Assembly (NCBI RefSeq): GCF_023634765.1
Contig: NZ_JAMLFX010000006.1
Span: forward strand, 22,535-86,524
Reading direction: 5' to 3'
From: Pseudomonas sp. AKS31
GTDB taxonomy: Bacteria > Pseudomonadota > Gammaproteobacteria > Pseudomonadales > Pseudomonadaceae
Length of the DNA stretch: 63,990 nt
In this document: piece by piece, positions 1 to 6,384 of the stretch
Numbering within the stretch: position 1 is the stretch's first letter
Layout: the number at the start of each line of letters is the position of its first letter
Translations under genes and position numbers: made by a program
Notes under the pieces: model-generated
What the model saw: the letters and a program-made list of their open reading frames with translations, nothing else
The model's database searches: none
Told to the model about the DNA's origin: nothing

Positions 1-1
1 A

Positions 2-103
2 TACTGGCGCAGGTGCACAGAGTTCGGAGGCAGCGGAGACTGGGAAAGATTGGAGAAAGCTCTGCGCGATCAGGTGCATCATCAGGCGCAGAGCCTGGAG
101 TAG
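2..103 (+). CDS. C-terminal end of an unidentified protein (cut by left edge)
   Basis: A reading frame open from the first bases ends at a TAG at 101-103. It encodes about 33 residues beginning YWRRCTEFGGSG and ending HHQAQSLE. The composition is protein-like, with an amphipathic charged tail, but too little remains to name a family. A GGGACAGACCACG motif at 122-134, just after the stop, resembles sequence I associate with the ends of REP-associated tyrosine transposase genes in Pseudomonas. That link is a guess from memory. The whole frame could also be chance. Confidence 0.35.
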   Translation, partial: YWRRCTEFGGSGDWERLEKALRDQVHHQAQSLE

Positions 104-201
104 ATTTGTGGGGATCCCTCAGGGACAGACCACGTTTTTCAATTAATAGAGAGAGTCGCAACCTGAATTCTTTTTTCGATTTTAGTGCCGACGCCATACA
201 A

Positions 202-240
202 AACGAAGCCTCTGCAGAAATGCAGGGGCTTCGTTGTTTT
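202..240 (+). terminator. Rho-independent terminator
   Basis: A 15-bp stem (202-216 with 221-235, one G-T pair) closes a 4-nt loop and is followed by TTGTTTT. It would end the transcript of the partial gene at the left edge. The reverse orientation is also flanked by A residues, so it may serve the antitoxin gene at 276-560 too. The rest of 104-275 shows nothing else I can name. Confidence 0.7.
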
Positions 241-275
241 ATGTAGCAGAAGTCAGCCCAAAGGTTTAAGTGGTA

Positions 276-560
276 TCAAGCAGGGTGCAGATCCCGCAAC
301 GCTTCAGGATGCTGACTGGCAACCCTCAGGAGAGTTTGCGCCGCACCAGTCGGCTGCCTGCGACCTTGCTCCCAATCCTGCAAAGTCCGCAAACTCACCC
401 CAATCAACTTGGCAAACGCACTTTGAGAAACGCCCACTTTGGCACGTGCTTCCGCTGCCGCAGAGAGCGGCACCTGCGTTACACGCGCGGCCTTTCCGGC
501 CTTCATCTGACGTACAGATTCCAGCAAGTCCTGCTGGAATTGCTCCAGTTCATCGACCAT
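276..560 (-). CDS. HigA-type helix-turn-helix antitoxin
   Basis: This 94-residue protein has the two-part layout of HigA/NadS-like antitoxins. The N-terminal segment is EQFQQDLLESVRQMKAGKAA, and a Xre helix-turn-helix follows at about residues 38-75 (VGVSQSAFAKLIGVSLRTLQ, then DWEQGRRQP). The start ATG at 560 has a good ribosome binding site (GGAGG upstream). It overlaps the end of the upstream toxin gene by 11 bases, the usual toxin-first higBA order. Such antitoxins bind their toxin and repress their own promoter. Because the partner toxin is frameshifted here, this may be an antitoxin without an active target. Confidence 0.85.
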   Translation of the reverse strand: MVDELEQFQQDLLESVRQMKAGKAARVTQVPLSAAAEARAKVGVSQSAFAKLIGVSLRTLQDWEQGRRQPTGAAQTLLRVASQHPEALRDLHPA

Positions 561-866
561 CGCTGATTTCCTCCTTCAGTTGCTCAAGGAAGGCTACGGG
601 CAAGTTGTCGAGCTTTGCCTTGGTGTAGGCAATGAGCGACCAAATCGAGCCTTCAGAAAGCGTGTTGTAATAAATGACACGTGTACCGCCTCGCTTACCC
701 ATGCCGCTGCGAGTCCACCGCACCTTGCGCAAACCTCCACTGCCAGGCACGACATCACCAGCCAGAGGATTTGCAGCAAGCCAATTTATGAATTCATGGC
801 GCTCACCATCGACCCATATGCGTCTGCATAGCGCTTGAACATTTCCGTTTCGATGATTGTATACAT
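550..866 (-). pseudogene. RelE/HigB-type toxin, frameshifted
   Basis: Two reading frames together give one RelE/HigB-like toxin. The first starts at an ATG at 866 and reads MYTIIETEMFKRYADA. The second continues with IWVDGERHEFINWLAANPLA, then PGSGGLRKVRWTRSGMGKRG and the usual RelE core IYYNTLSEGSIWSLIAYTKA, ending at 550. The span is 317 bases, one short of 106 codons, and the break lies near 820-830. There is no homopolymer there, so a real single-base deletion is more likely than a read error. The first frame stops after about 27 residues. A short product from an internal GTG at 750 would lack the N-terminal part. Family toxins are mRNA interferases; this copy is probably inactive. Confidence 0.75.
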
Positions 867-877
867 GAACCTGACTA

Positions 878-892
878 TACGGCTACGCCGTA
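878..892. promoter_or_regulatory. Palindrome upstream of the higBA-like pair
   Basis: TACGGC-TAC-GCCGTA is a perfect inverted repeat with 6-base arms, 12 bases upstream of the toxin start. Antitoxins of this family usually bind such palindromes over their own promoter, so this is the likely operator. I infer the binding from position and symmetry only. Confidence 0.5.
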
Positions 893-1026
893 CAAACAAA
901 CCATAAACGTTTATAGGGACAGATCGACGAAATGCATGGCGCGAAGCCTTGTGAAATCTGTTGTAACGAGAAGCCACTACTAGCCACCGTTGCTCATTCG
1001 CTTCTCGCAAAGCTACCGTTCAGCTC

Positions 1027-1240
1027 GTCGCTGCCAATTCAGCGACCGGGCCTGAGAACCCGCGTAAGATGCAGGCGCACCAGCGCCCAACTCACGTTTG
1101 CCGGCGCATTTTTTGCGTCTGCATAACCGTGCAATGGCGGCTGTGCGTGGGAGACCTCCGGGTCTGCCGGGTTCCTGTATCTCCGGTTTCTCAGCCTGCG
1201 CATAGCTGCCACCCTTTCGCCTGAGAACGAAAATGGCGGC
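1027..1240 (+). ncRNA. Structured RNA leader of the DUF3077 gene (copy A)
   Basis: Stems read from the sequence are: hairpin GTCGCTG/CAGCGAC (1027-1033 with 1040-1046); GGG/CCC closing the loop CCTGAGAA (1051-1058); a 10-bp stem 1069-1078 with 1115-1124; and a 12-bp stem 1136-1147 with 1199-1210. The 12-bp stem encloses AGACC-TCCG-GGTCT (1152-1165) and a CCGG/CCGG pairing (1167-1170 with 1183-1186). A last hairpin TTTCG/CGAAA again shows the loop CCTGAGAA (1220-1227). TTCTCAG at 1188-1194 complements that loop. The same architecture with covarying bases occurs at 35846-36060. It lies directly upstream of a small ORF and the DUF3077 gene, so it is probably a regulatory leader. I do not know a named family for it. 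Confidence 0.72.
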
Positions 1241-1266
1241 TCTCATTTGATACAGGGAGTTCACAA

Positions 1267-1353
1267 ATGAATGCCATGGATCCATCAGCAATTCACCGAA
1301 CTGCAGCAACGGTCACCTCACGACACTTCCTTACGGCAGGTGAAGCGAAATGA
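1267..1353 (+). CDS. Possible 28-residue upstream ORF coupled to the DUF3077 gene
   Basis: The ATG at 1267 follows a strong ribosome binding site (CAGGGAG). It encodes 28 residues (MNAMDPSAIHRT to TAGEAK) and stops at 1351-1353, overlapping the DUF3077 start in an ATGA. The layout suggests translational coupling. The peptide itself is not one I recognise, and it could be a leader peptide whose translation alone matters. Confidence 0.45.
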   Translation: MNAMDPSAIHRTAATVTSRHFLTAGEAK

Positions 1354-1631
1354 CCAACTACCTCGATCTGAAAACCCCAGGCCTCACGCACTTTTCCTTC
1401 CAGGCCAATCAAGCGCTGTTCCGCACCAATCGTGGTGTTCCAGTAATAGCCGCTCTCTCGCACGCCTCACATTTGCTTCACATCTCCAAGCTACTGACCG
1501 CTGACTCCACAGTCTCTCGCGATCCTGACCTTCACGCTTATGCCTCCCAGTATCTGCAGGAGTTAAGCAAGGCACTGATAGATGATGTAGTGAAAGTGAT
1601 GGATGCGCCGCCGGACAAGCCGTTGATGTAA
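1350..1631 (+). CDS. DUF3077-family small protein
   Basis: A 93-residue protein with the features of Pseudomonas DUF3077 proteins: an N-terminal LKTPGLTHFSFQANQALFRT block, then GVPVIAALSHASHLL, and a C-terminal helix YLQELSKALIDDVVKVM. The function of the family is unknown to me. It has no signal peptide or membrane segment, so it is probably cytoplasmic. It sits behind the structured RNA leader and the upstream ORF, and a strong terminator follows at 1644-1670. Members often occur in variable chromosomal regions, which fits this toxin-antitoxin-rich neighbourhood. Confidence 0.75.
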   Translation: MTNYLDLKTPGLTHFSFQANQALFRTNRGVPVIAALSHASHLLHISKLLTADSTVSRDPDLHAYASQYLQELSKALIDDVVKVMDAPPDKPLM

Positions 1632-1643
1632 ATCACCCACATG

Positions 1644-1670
1644 AAGCCCTCGTTGATGCGAGGGCTTTTT
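1644..1670 (+). terminator. Rho-independent terminator after the DUF3077 gene
   Basis: A 9-bp stem AAGCCCTCG/CGAGGGCTT (1644-1652 with 1659-1667) is followed by a T run. It ends six bases before the stop of the convergent RES toxin gene. Confidence 0.85.
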
Positions 1671-1675
1671 GCGTT

Positions 1676-2350
1676 TCAAACCTGACTGATCTCAAACACA
1701 AACGAAATCCGGCGCTGGCTCGCACTCCACACATAACGCAGATGCTTGCCCTGCTTCGGAATCGAAACCGCCGGAGGCCGAAACGCGGCGACACATTCGT
1801 GTCCCGACAGGCGAACGCTGTTGTAGAGCAGGCCCCAGGATTCAGACTCGCGCAGTTGTCGAGCAAACGCTTGGGACGGGCCATAGGCGTCTGGATCGGG
1901 TTGATGTAAGTCTGGGAAGTCATGACGAACGTCGTGCAGCGGTTTAACCACCCGATTGACGTAAGTACGCATGGTCAACTCAAGATCCGCTTCGTTGGTG
2001 GCTGCGAGGAAACGTTCCTGGTGATAGCAGGTTTCGGCGATGGCGGCGGCCTGGCTGCTGGCGGCGTAGTACACGCCAAAGGTGCCATCGCAGAAACGAC
2101 TGCGTTTGCCGATGTGGGTGAACGCAGCCATCACCGGAGTCGAGCCGGGGCCGGAGAGTCGATCTTCGGGACGCACTCGGGCGAGAACCCCGGCCTGCTC
2201 TATCAACCGATCATTGGTTAGCGCTTCCAGCGCGTAGGCAACTTCCAGGTCTTCGGGATCGAGCACGTCTTCGAACAACGCAATCGGAGGGAAGCTGCTG
2301 TTGACGATCCGGTAGGCTCTCGGCCATTGCACATCCACCAAATCAGGCAC
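1676..2350 (-). CDS. RES-domain toxin (NAD+ phosphorylase family)
   Basis: This 224-residue protein spans a full RES domain: AYRIVNSSFPPIALFEDV near the N-terminus, then RSRFCDGTFGVYYAASSQAA with the family's Arg and Tyr, AIAETCYH with the conserved Glu, and the C-terminal YNSVRLSGHECVAAFRP block. Known RES toxins degrade NAD+ by phosphorolysis (or hydrolysis) and stop growth. I chose the GTG at 2350, two bases after the upstream antitoxin stop, which gives the usual family length. It forms an operon with the Xre/ParS-type antitoxin at 2353-2763. All the motifs I know appear intact, so the toxin is probably functional. Confidence 0.88.
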   Translation of the reverse strand: MPDLVDVQWPRAYRIVNSSFPPIALFEDVLDPEDLEVAYALEALTNDRLIEQAGVLARVRPEDRLSGPGSTPVMAAFTHIGKRSRFCDGTFGVYYAASSQAAAIAETCYHQERFLAATNEADLELTMRTYVNRVVKPLHDVRHDFPDLHQPDPDAYGPSQAFARQLRESESWGLLYNSVRLSGHECVAAFRPPAVSIPKQGKHLRYVWSASQRRISFVFEISQV

Positions 2351-2352
2351 TT

Positions 2353-2763
2353 TCAACCGCGCACCCCGTCGAGGTAACGGCGCACGTCGGCAATGTCGAC
2401 CACCCTCCCCGCCAGCATGTAATCCAGCGCCGTTCGGCCATTGAATGGCGCAGCCGTGTTTGGGCTGCTGACCCACGTGTAGGCGCGCTCGCTGCTGTTG
2501 CTGAAGATGATGCTCAACGCTTTGTGAATGCCCATCAGGTACGAGATACGCTCCAGCGTATCGTGCGGCAGGCGGATATTCGGCGGCAGATGTTTGTACT
2601 TGTAGAACGTGGTGTTGCCGACGCCCCCCAACAGTGTGCGCTGCTGCTCGGCGTTGCAGCCCCAGCGCTCCATGAGGTTGAAGAAGAACTTCAACGCAAC
2701 GCGCCCGGCTTCCGGAACGTCGAGTTGTTCACGCGGGGTGAGGGCAGTGGATGAAGTAGGCAC
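2353..2763 (-). CDS. Xre/MbcA/ParS-type antitoxin of the RES toxin
   Basis: A 136-residue antitoxin. The helix-turn-helix-like half is RVALKFFFNLMERWGCNAEQ and LLGGVGNTTFYKYK. The C-terminal half (NTAAPFNGRTALDYMLAGRV, DIADVRRYLDGVRG) is the toxin-binding ParS/MbcA domain. The start is the GTG at 2763, chosen because GGAGG (2769-2773) lies five bases upstream; longer open frame to 2928 has no such signal. Antitoxins of this type bind the RES toxin in a larger complex and repress their own promoter. Confidence 0.88.
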   Translation of the reverse strand: MPTSSTALTPREQLDVPEAGRVALKFFFNLMERWGCNAEQQRTLLGGVGNTTFYKYKHLPPNIRLPHDTLERISYLMGIHKALSIIFSNSSERAYTWVSSPNTAAPFNGRTALDYMLAGRVVDIADVRRYLDGVRG

Positions 2764-3097
2764 GACCACCTCCGTTGCTGAATGACATGCCTTCAAGCCT
2801 AGTACAGATGGGGATGTTTGTTTTCTTTTAATCCGCAAATGAATCAATTCGTCCCTTTGATCAGATCCCGGAAAAAACCACGAATTGTTATTCCAAGTCA
2901 GCATTTTTTTGACCTTCATCACCCCCACGTCACCAAAAAACCCGATCCTGTGTCAGCCTCCAGCCATCGGCGAGGACATCAATTCGCTACTAAACCCGCG
3001 ACAACTATGCTCAGGTACAGGAATATAGCCAGCATATGGCGCCTGACCGGCAGTCTCGTAAACAACAATACCCAGCCCACTTCAGAGGGCATTACCC
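2764..3097. other. Intergenic region between the RES/Xre operon and a LysR gene
   Basis: This 334-bp stretch has no coding frame I would support. It is AT-rich in the middle (about 2815-2940) and must carry divergent promoters for the antitoxin and the LysR gene. I could not fix a convincing -35/-10 pair or operator. Confidence 0.6.
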
Positions 3098-4024
3098 ATG
3101 GATAGCAGAACCTTACGCAACCTCATGCGCATCGTGCAGACCGGCTCGTTGTCGGCCGCAGCCGAGCATTCGTGCCTGACTGTGCAGGCGTTGGCCGCGC
3201 AGTTGAACAAGGTCGAAGAGCAGTTCGGTTTCCGCTTGTTTCGACGGTCCAACAAAGGCCTGACGCTGACGCCGCAAGGCACTGAGCTCACGCCTTACAT
3301 GGACAAAGTGCTGATTGCCACGCGACAGATGGAAGAGAAGGTCGAGGCGCTGAAGGTGCCGGGCCAGCGAACGTTGAAGGTGGCGTTGAACAACACGTTG
3401 TCGGCTGACTTCAATCGGCGAATGATCGGACGCCTGATCGAGGTGTTTCCCGATTACCAGATGGAATTCAGCTACGCCGAGTCGATGGAAAACCTCAGCA
3501 AGCTGAAGAATGAAGACTTCGACCTCGCGGTGCTGATCGGCCCGCAACGGCCGGGCTTGCCGAGTATCGTCCTGCCGGATGTACAGGTACAGGTGGTCGG
3601 TGCCCATTGCGGGCAGGAAAACGATCCACTGACGTTGCTGGGCAACAAGTTTCAGGTACGTCCTGCGGAAGATTGTCCGTATTCCCACAGCTTTTTGCGT
3701 TTTCTCGACGCCGGGCTGGGCAATCACGAGAACGGTCAGCGCATGGTCTATTCGTGCAGTGAAACGTTGACGCTGTCGCTGATCACGCAGATGGATGCGG
3801 TCGGCATGGTCTCGCGTGAAGCCGCGCAGAAGAACGGCCTGACGATTTTCCCCGGGTTCGAGGATTTTCTCGAAGTGCGTCTGGCGGTGAACAATCCGGC
3901 GTTGTCGAACCAGGCACTCAACGATGTCGTCGACTTGCCGCTACATGAACGAGCCGAGCGCAATGTACGCAGCCGTCCCAACCGCCACACTGAGAAAGAG
4001 GTTTTTGCTGAAATACGCACATAA
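3098..4024 (+). CDS. LysR-family transcriptional regulator
   Basis: A 308-residue regulator. The N-terminal winged helix-turn-helix is at about residues 5-62 (MRIVQTGSLSAAAEHSCLTV, QALAAQLNKVEEQFGFRLFR), followed by a linker helix and a substrate-binding effector domain (ALNNTLSADFNRRMIGRL onwards). It is convergent with the azlD end of the dioxygenase operon, and the two coding regions overlap by 84 bases on opposite strands. Its last 28 or so residues (RAERNVRSRPNRHTEKEVF) are antisense to azlD and look unlike a normal LysR tail, as if an original stop had been lost. Position suggests it could control the neighbouring operon, but no site proves that. Confidence 0.85.
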   Translation: MDSRTLRNLMRIVQTGSLSAAAEHSCLTVQALAAQLNKVEEQFGFRLFRRSNKGLTLTPQGTELTPYMDKVLIATRQMEEKVEALKVPGQRTLKVALNNTLSADFNRRMIGRLIEVFPDYQMEFSYAESMENLSKLKNEDFDLAVLIGPQRPGLPSIVLPDVQVQVVGAHCGQENDPLTLLGNKFQVRPAEDCPYSHSFLRFLDAGLGNHENGQRMVYSCSETLTLSLITQMDAVGMVSREAAQKNGLTIFPGFEDFLEVRLAVNNPALSNQALNDVVDLPLHERAERNVRSRPNRHTEKEVFAEIRT

Positions 4025-4258
4025 CAACGTCGGAATCGCGGCATAGAATTCCGGGCGATCGAGCTGTATGTGCTGATCCTTGATCAACAAGGGTGTCAGG
4101 CTGATCGCAGCGACGATCGCCACTGGCAAGTATTCCAGCGCCCGCGCAACAAACGGCGGCCAGTGCTCGGTATTCACTTGCAGTGGCAAGGCGCGCGGCA
4201 GAAAGGTCACGGCCATCATCAGCGCGACCACCAGAATCAGGAACGTTTGGTCAGGCAT
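3941..4258 (-). CDS. azlD: AzlD-family branched-chain amino acid exporter subunit
   Basis: A 105-residue integral membrane protein with three to four hydrophobic segments (TFLILVVALMMAVTFLPRAL, LEYLPVAIVAAISLTPLL, NLFLSVAVGTAAYIALGSFM). Length and pattern match AzlD, the small partner of AzlC in branched-chain amino acid or analogue export. I chose the ATG at 4258, which overlaps the end of azlC by 22 bases. It is the last gene of the operon, and its 3' end is antisense to the LysR gene. Confidence 0.85.
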   Translation of the reverse strand: MPDQTFLILVVALMMAVTFLPRALPLQVNTEHWPPFVARALEYLPVAIVAAISLTPLLIKDQHIQLDRPEFYAAIPTLLCAYFSKNLFLSVAVGTAAYIALGSFM

Positions 4259-4953
4259 ACACCCACTCCACAGCCCACAAACGTGGCGATAAACACATTG
4301 AACGGCGAACTGCCGACCAGGCTCAGTGCGCCCATGCACAGCACAGCGGCTGCAGCGGCGATGAGTTTGTTACGGGTGTTGCAGAGCGATACCAGCACGT
4401 AGAGCATCATCGCGGTCAGGGCATAGTCGAGCTGATATTTGATCAGGTGCGCCGCGTACTGCGCGCAGACCGCGCCAAGCAAACCGCCGAGCACCCACGA
4501 GGTGTGGCAGAACAGGTTGAAACCGATCAGATAGCGCACGTTGACCGGCGCGCCAGTGCCGAGTTTGACGCTGTGGAACGCAAAGGATTCGTCCGTCAGG
4601 CCACCGGCGTAAGCCCAGCGCTCCATGCGGCTGAGCCCCAGCGCCCGCAGGGCCTTGGCCATGTACACCGACATCAGCATGTGGCGCGCGTTGATCAGGA
4701 ACGTGGTCAGCACAATGGTGGTCAGCGAAGCACCGCTGGAGATCAGCGCCAGCGCGGCAAATTGCGAAGCGCCGGCGTAAACGAACAAGCACATCGCCAC
4801 CGGCAGCCACATCGGCAATCCTGCGTTGACGGCCATCAGCCCGAACACGAATGACACCGTGAAGTAGCCGGCGACCACCGGGCTGGCTTCGGCAAAGGTG
4901 CGCGACGGCTGATGGGTAGCCATCAGCGGCGCACTGCCGGACGTTTCATTCAT
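4237..4953 (-). CDS. azlC: AzlC-family branched-chain amino acid exporter
   Basis: A 238-residue membrane protein with the AzlC core: VAGYFTVSFVFGLMAVNAGL, GASQFAALALISSGASLTT, NARHMLMSVYMAKALRALGL. It forms a two-part exporter with AzlD. The start ATG at 4953 overlaps the stop of the acetyltransferase gene (ATGA) and has GAGAGG upstream. Since the upstream genes encode an amino-acid-type hydroxylase and an acyltransferase, the likely cargo is a modified branched-chain amino acid rather than leucine itself; that is inference. Confidence 0.9.
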   Translation of the reverse strand: MNETSGSAPLMATHQPSRTFAEASPVVAGYFTVSFVFGLMAVNAGLPMWLPVAMCLFVYAGASQFAALALISSGASLTTIVLTTFLINARHMLMSVYMAKALRALGLSRMERWAYAGGLTDESFAFHSVKLGTGAPVNVRYLIGFNLFCHTSWVLGGLLGAVCAQYAAHLIKYQLDYALTAMMLYVLVSLCNTRNKLIAAAAAVLCMGALSLVGSSPFNVFIATFVGCGVGVCLTKRS

Positions 4954-5417
4954 AGATCCCTCTCAAATGTCCGCTCGCCGTGGGGTTCGCAAAAACCCTG
5001 GGCAGCCCAGAATCGCTTGCCCGCGAGGTTAGCATCGTCGACGAACAGAAACATCCGCAACACGCCAACCCGTTTCATATCGGACGACGCCGCTTCAACC
5101 AGGCGTTGACCGACGCCCTGGCTGCGATAGCGCGGGCTGACCGCCAGATGATTGATCGTGCCGCGACTGCCGAGCATGCCGCCGAGCACCGCGCCGACGA
5201 TTTCGCCTTCGACGTCGAAGGCGAGATAGGCCGTGGTGGTTTTCTGGATCAGCACACCGCGCAGGCACTTGGCATCCTGCCACTCGCAGAACGACACTTC
5301 GTCGAACTGGCGGAAAAAACGCTCCATGCGCTGCGCATCCTTGGCCGTGGCGCGGCGCAGCACCACCGGCGTCGAGCACTCGACGCCGTCGATTGGGGTG
5401 ATCTGATTAGCGAACAA
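4950..5417 (-). CDS. GNAT-family N-acetyltransferase
   Basis: A single GNAT domain: RRATAKDAQRMERFFRQFDE in the first strand-helix, then GAVLGGMLGSRGTINHLAVS and the acetyl-CoA-binding motif A RYRSQGVGQRLVEAASSD (Q/RxxGxG/A type), ending FWAAQGFCEPHGERTFERDL. The start is uncertain: I use the TTG at 5417, which overlaps the dioxygenase stop by 11 bases and gives 155 residues. The frame is open further to 5480. Substrate is not visible from sequence. Its place between an amino acid hydroxylase and an exporter suggests it acylates the hydroxylated amino acid, for export or self-protection. Confidence 0.83.
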   Translation of the reverse strand: MFANQITPIDGVECSTPVVLRRATAKDAQRMERFFRQFDEVSFCEWQDAKCLRGVLIQKTTTAYLAFDVEGEIVGAVLGGMLGSRGTINHLAVSPRYRSQGVGQRLVEAASSDMKRVGVLRMFLFVDDANLAGKRFWAAQGFCEPHGERTFERDL

Positions 5418-6153
5418 TGTCGAAAGCGGTCCCGGGCCGCGAGAAAGAGATCGCCAGAATCTGCCGGTACGCCATCGCATGGGTGTGCGTGTTGCGGGCC
5501 GGGGTCACGTAGTGGCGCATATCGCGATCAAGGAAGTAAGTGGTGTCGAGAATTTCCTGGTAAGTGGTCGACGCCAGTTGATGCTCGTGGATGTCGTACA
5601 AACGACTCTCCGCGCCCTCGACGTTGTTGCGGCCCCAGAAGTGCACACCGCTGAACGGATAGCCGTCGCAGTGAATACCTTCAGGGGTGATTTCAAGTTG
5701 CTTGCCGGGTTTGATCTCGATGCGGATCTGATGGATCTGGCACTGCCAGATTTCATCGTGCAGCTCTTCCGGCAGTACGCTTTTGTACACTTCGAAATCG
5801 GTGTCGATCAGGCTGCGCATTACCGGCGAAGTAATCACTTCATCGGAGAAGTCCTGAAAGTGTCGTACCAGGCCGCCAACATAGGCGTTGTTCTCTTTGG
5901 ACTGCACGTAGGCGCGATGCTCGAGTTGCTTGAGCTCGCGGGTTTTCGGGTTGTACTCAAAGTCGCTGTAACGACGGTAACGCATGCCGGCTTCGGCCTG
6001 ACCGTAGTAACTGTCAGGCTCCATGTTTTCCCAACTTTTGGTCAGTCTGACGAAGTCGGCAAAATGACCGTAGAGATTGAAGTCACCACCCTGGACGTTG
6101 ACATATTTGTCGCGCCGTAGCGATTCGCCCACTTCTCTGTTCAAAACGATCAT
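5407..6153 (-). CDS. 2-oxoglutarate/Fe(II) amino acid dioxygenase (isoleucine dioxygenase-like)
   Basis: A 248-residue protein of the 2OG-Fe dioxygenase family (PF10014), whose studied members hydroxylate free leucine, isoleucine or methionine. The facial triad is visible: H161-C-D163 in GIHCDGYPFSGVHFWGRNNV, and H214 in MRHYVTPAR. NNVEGAESRLYD follows the first motif as in the family. The ATG at 6153 is preceded by GGAG at a suitable distance, and a TTG six bases earlier is less likely. It is the first gene of an overlapping operon with a GNAT enzyme and AzlCD. The exact amino acid substrate and hydroxylation site cannot be read from sequence. Confidence 0.87.
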   Translation of the reverse strand: MIVLNREVGESLRRDKYVNVQGGDFNLYGHFADFVRLTKSWENMEPDSYYGQAEAGMRYRRYSDFEYNPKTRELKQLEHRAYVQSKENNAYVGGLVRHFQDFSDEVITSPVMRSLIDTDFEVYKSVLPEELHDEIWQCQIHQIRIEIKPGKQLEITPEGIHCDGYPFSGVHFWGRNNVEGAESRLYDIHEHQLASTTYQEILDTTYFLDRDMRHYVTPARNTHTHAMAYRQILAISFSRPGTAFDIVR

Positions 6154-6156
6154 TAC

Positions 6157-6205
6157 CAAATTCTCCGCTGCGTTGAGCGGCCTAATCTATTAGGTGGAGA
6201 ATTTG
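6157..6205 (-). promoter_or_regulatory. Nested inverted repeats covering the dioxygenase ribosome binding site
   Basis: Two perfect 10-base arms, CAAATTCTCC (6157-6166) and GGAGAATTTG (6196-6205), flank an inner CCTAAT-CT-ATTAGG palindrome (6181-6194). In the minus-strand transcript the arm next to the start codon contains the GGAG ribosome binding site, and the upstream arm would pair with it. The structure could sequester the start site in mRNA, or act as a dyad operator in DNA. Confidence 0.6.
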
Positions 6206-6330
6206 CGTCCATGAGAAAGAATTTCAGGCATTTAAAGCCCTGCTTGAAACGGCGTTTGCAGTCACTCAAAAACAACTTTTACATGACAAAAACACGGGTT
6301 TATTGCGGTTTTCATCGAAAAACCGTCGAA

Positions 6331-6353
6331 AAAAAACCCCGAACCAGTCGGGG
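6331..6353 (-). terminator. Rho-independent terminator of the oprD-type gene
   Basis: On the minus strand the stem CCCCGA/TCGGGG (6337-6342 with 6348-6353) is followed by a long T run (the A run at 6329-6336 of the + strand), about 30 bases after the porin stop. Confidence 0.85.
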
Positions 6354-6384
6354 CTTTCTCAGTTTCATTACACCTGATCGTTCA

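Noticed and set aside
932..1126. A 64-codon frame inside the leader RNA (copy A)
   Set aside because: It has no ribosome binding site or recognisable motif and overlaps paired stems.
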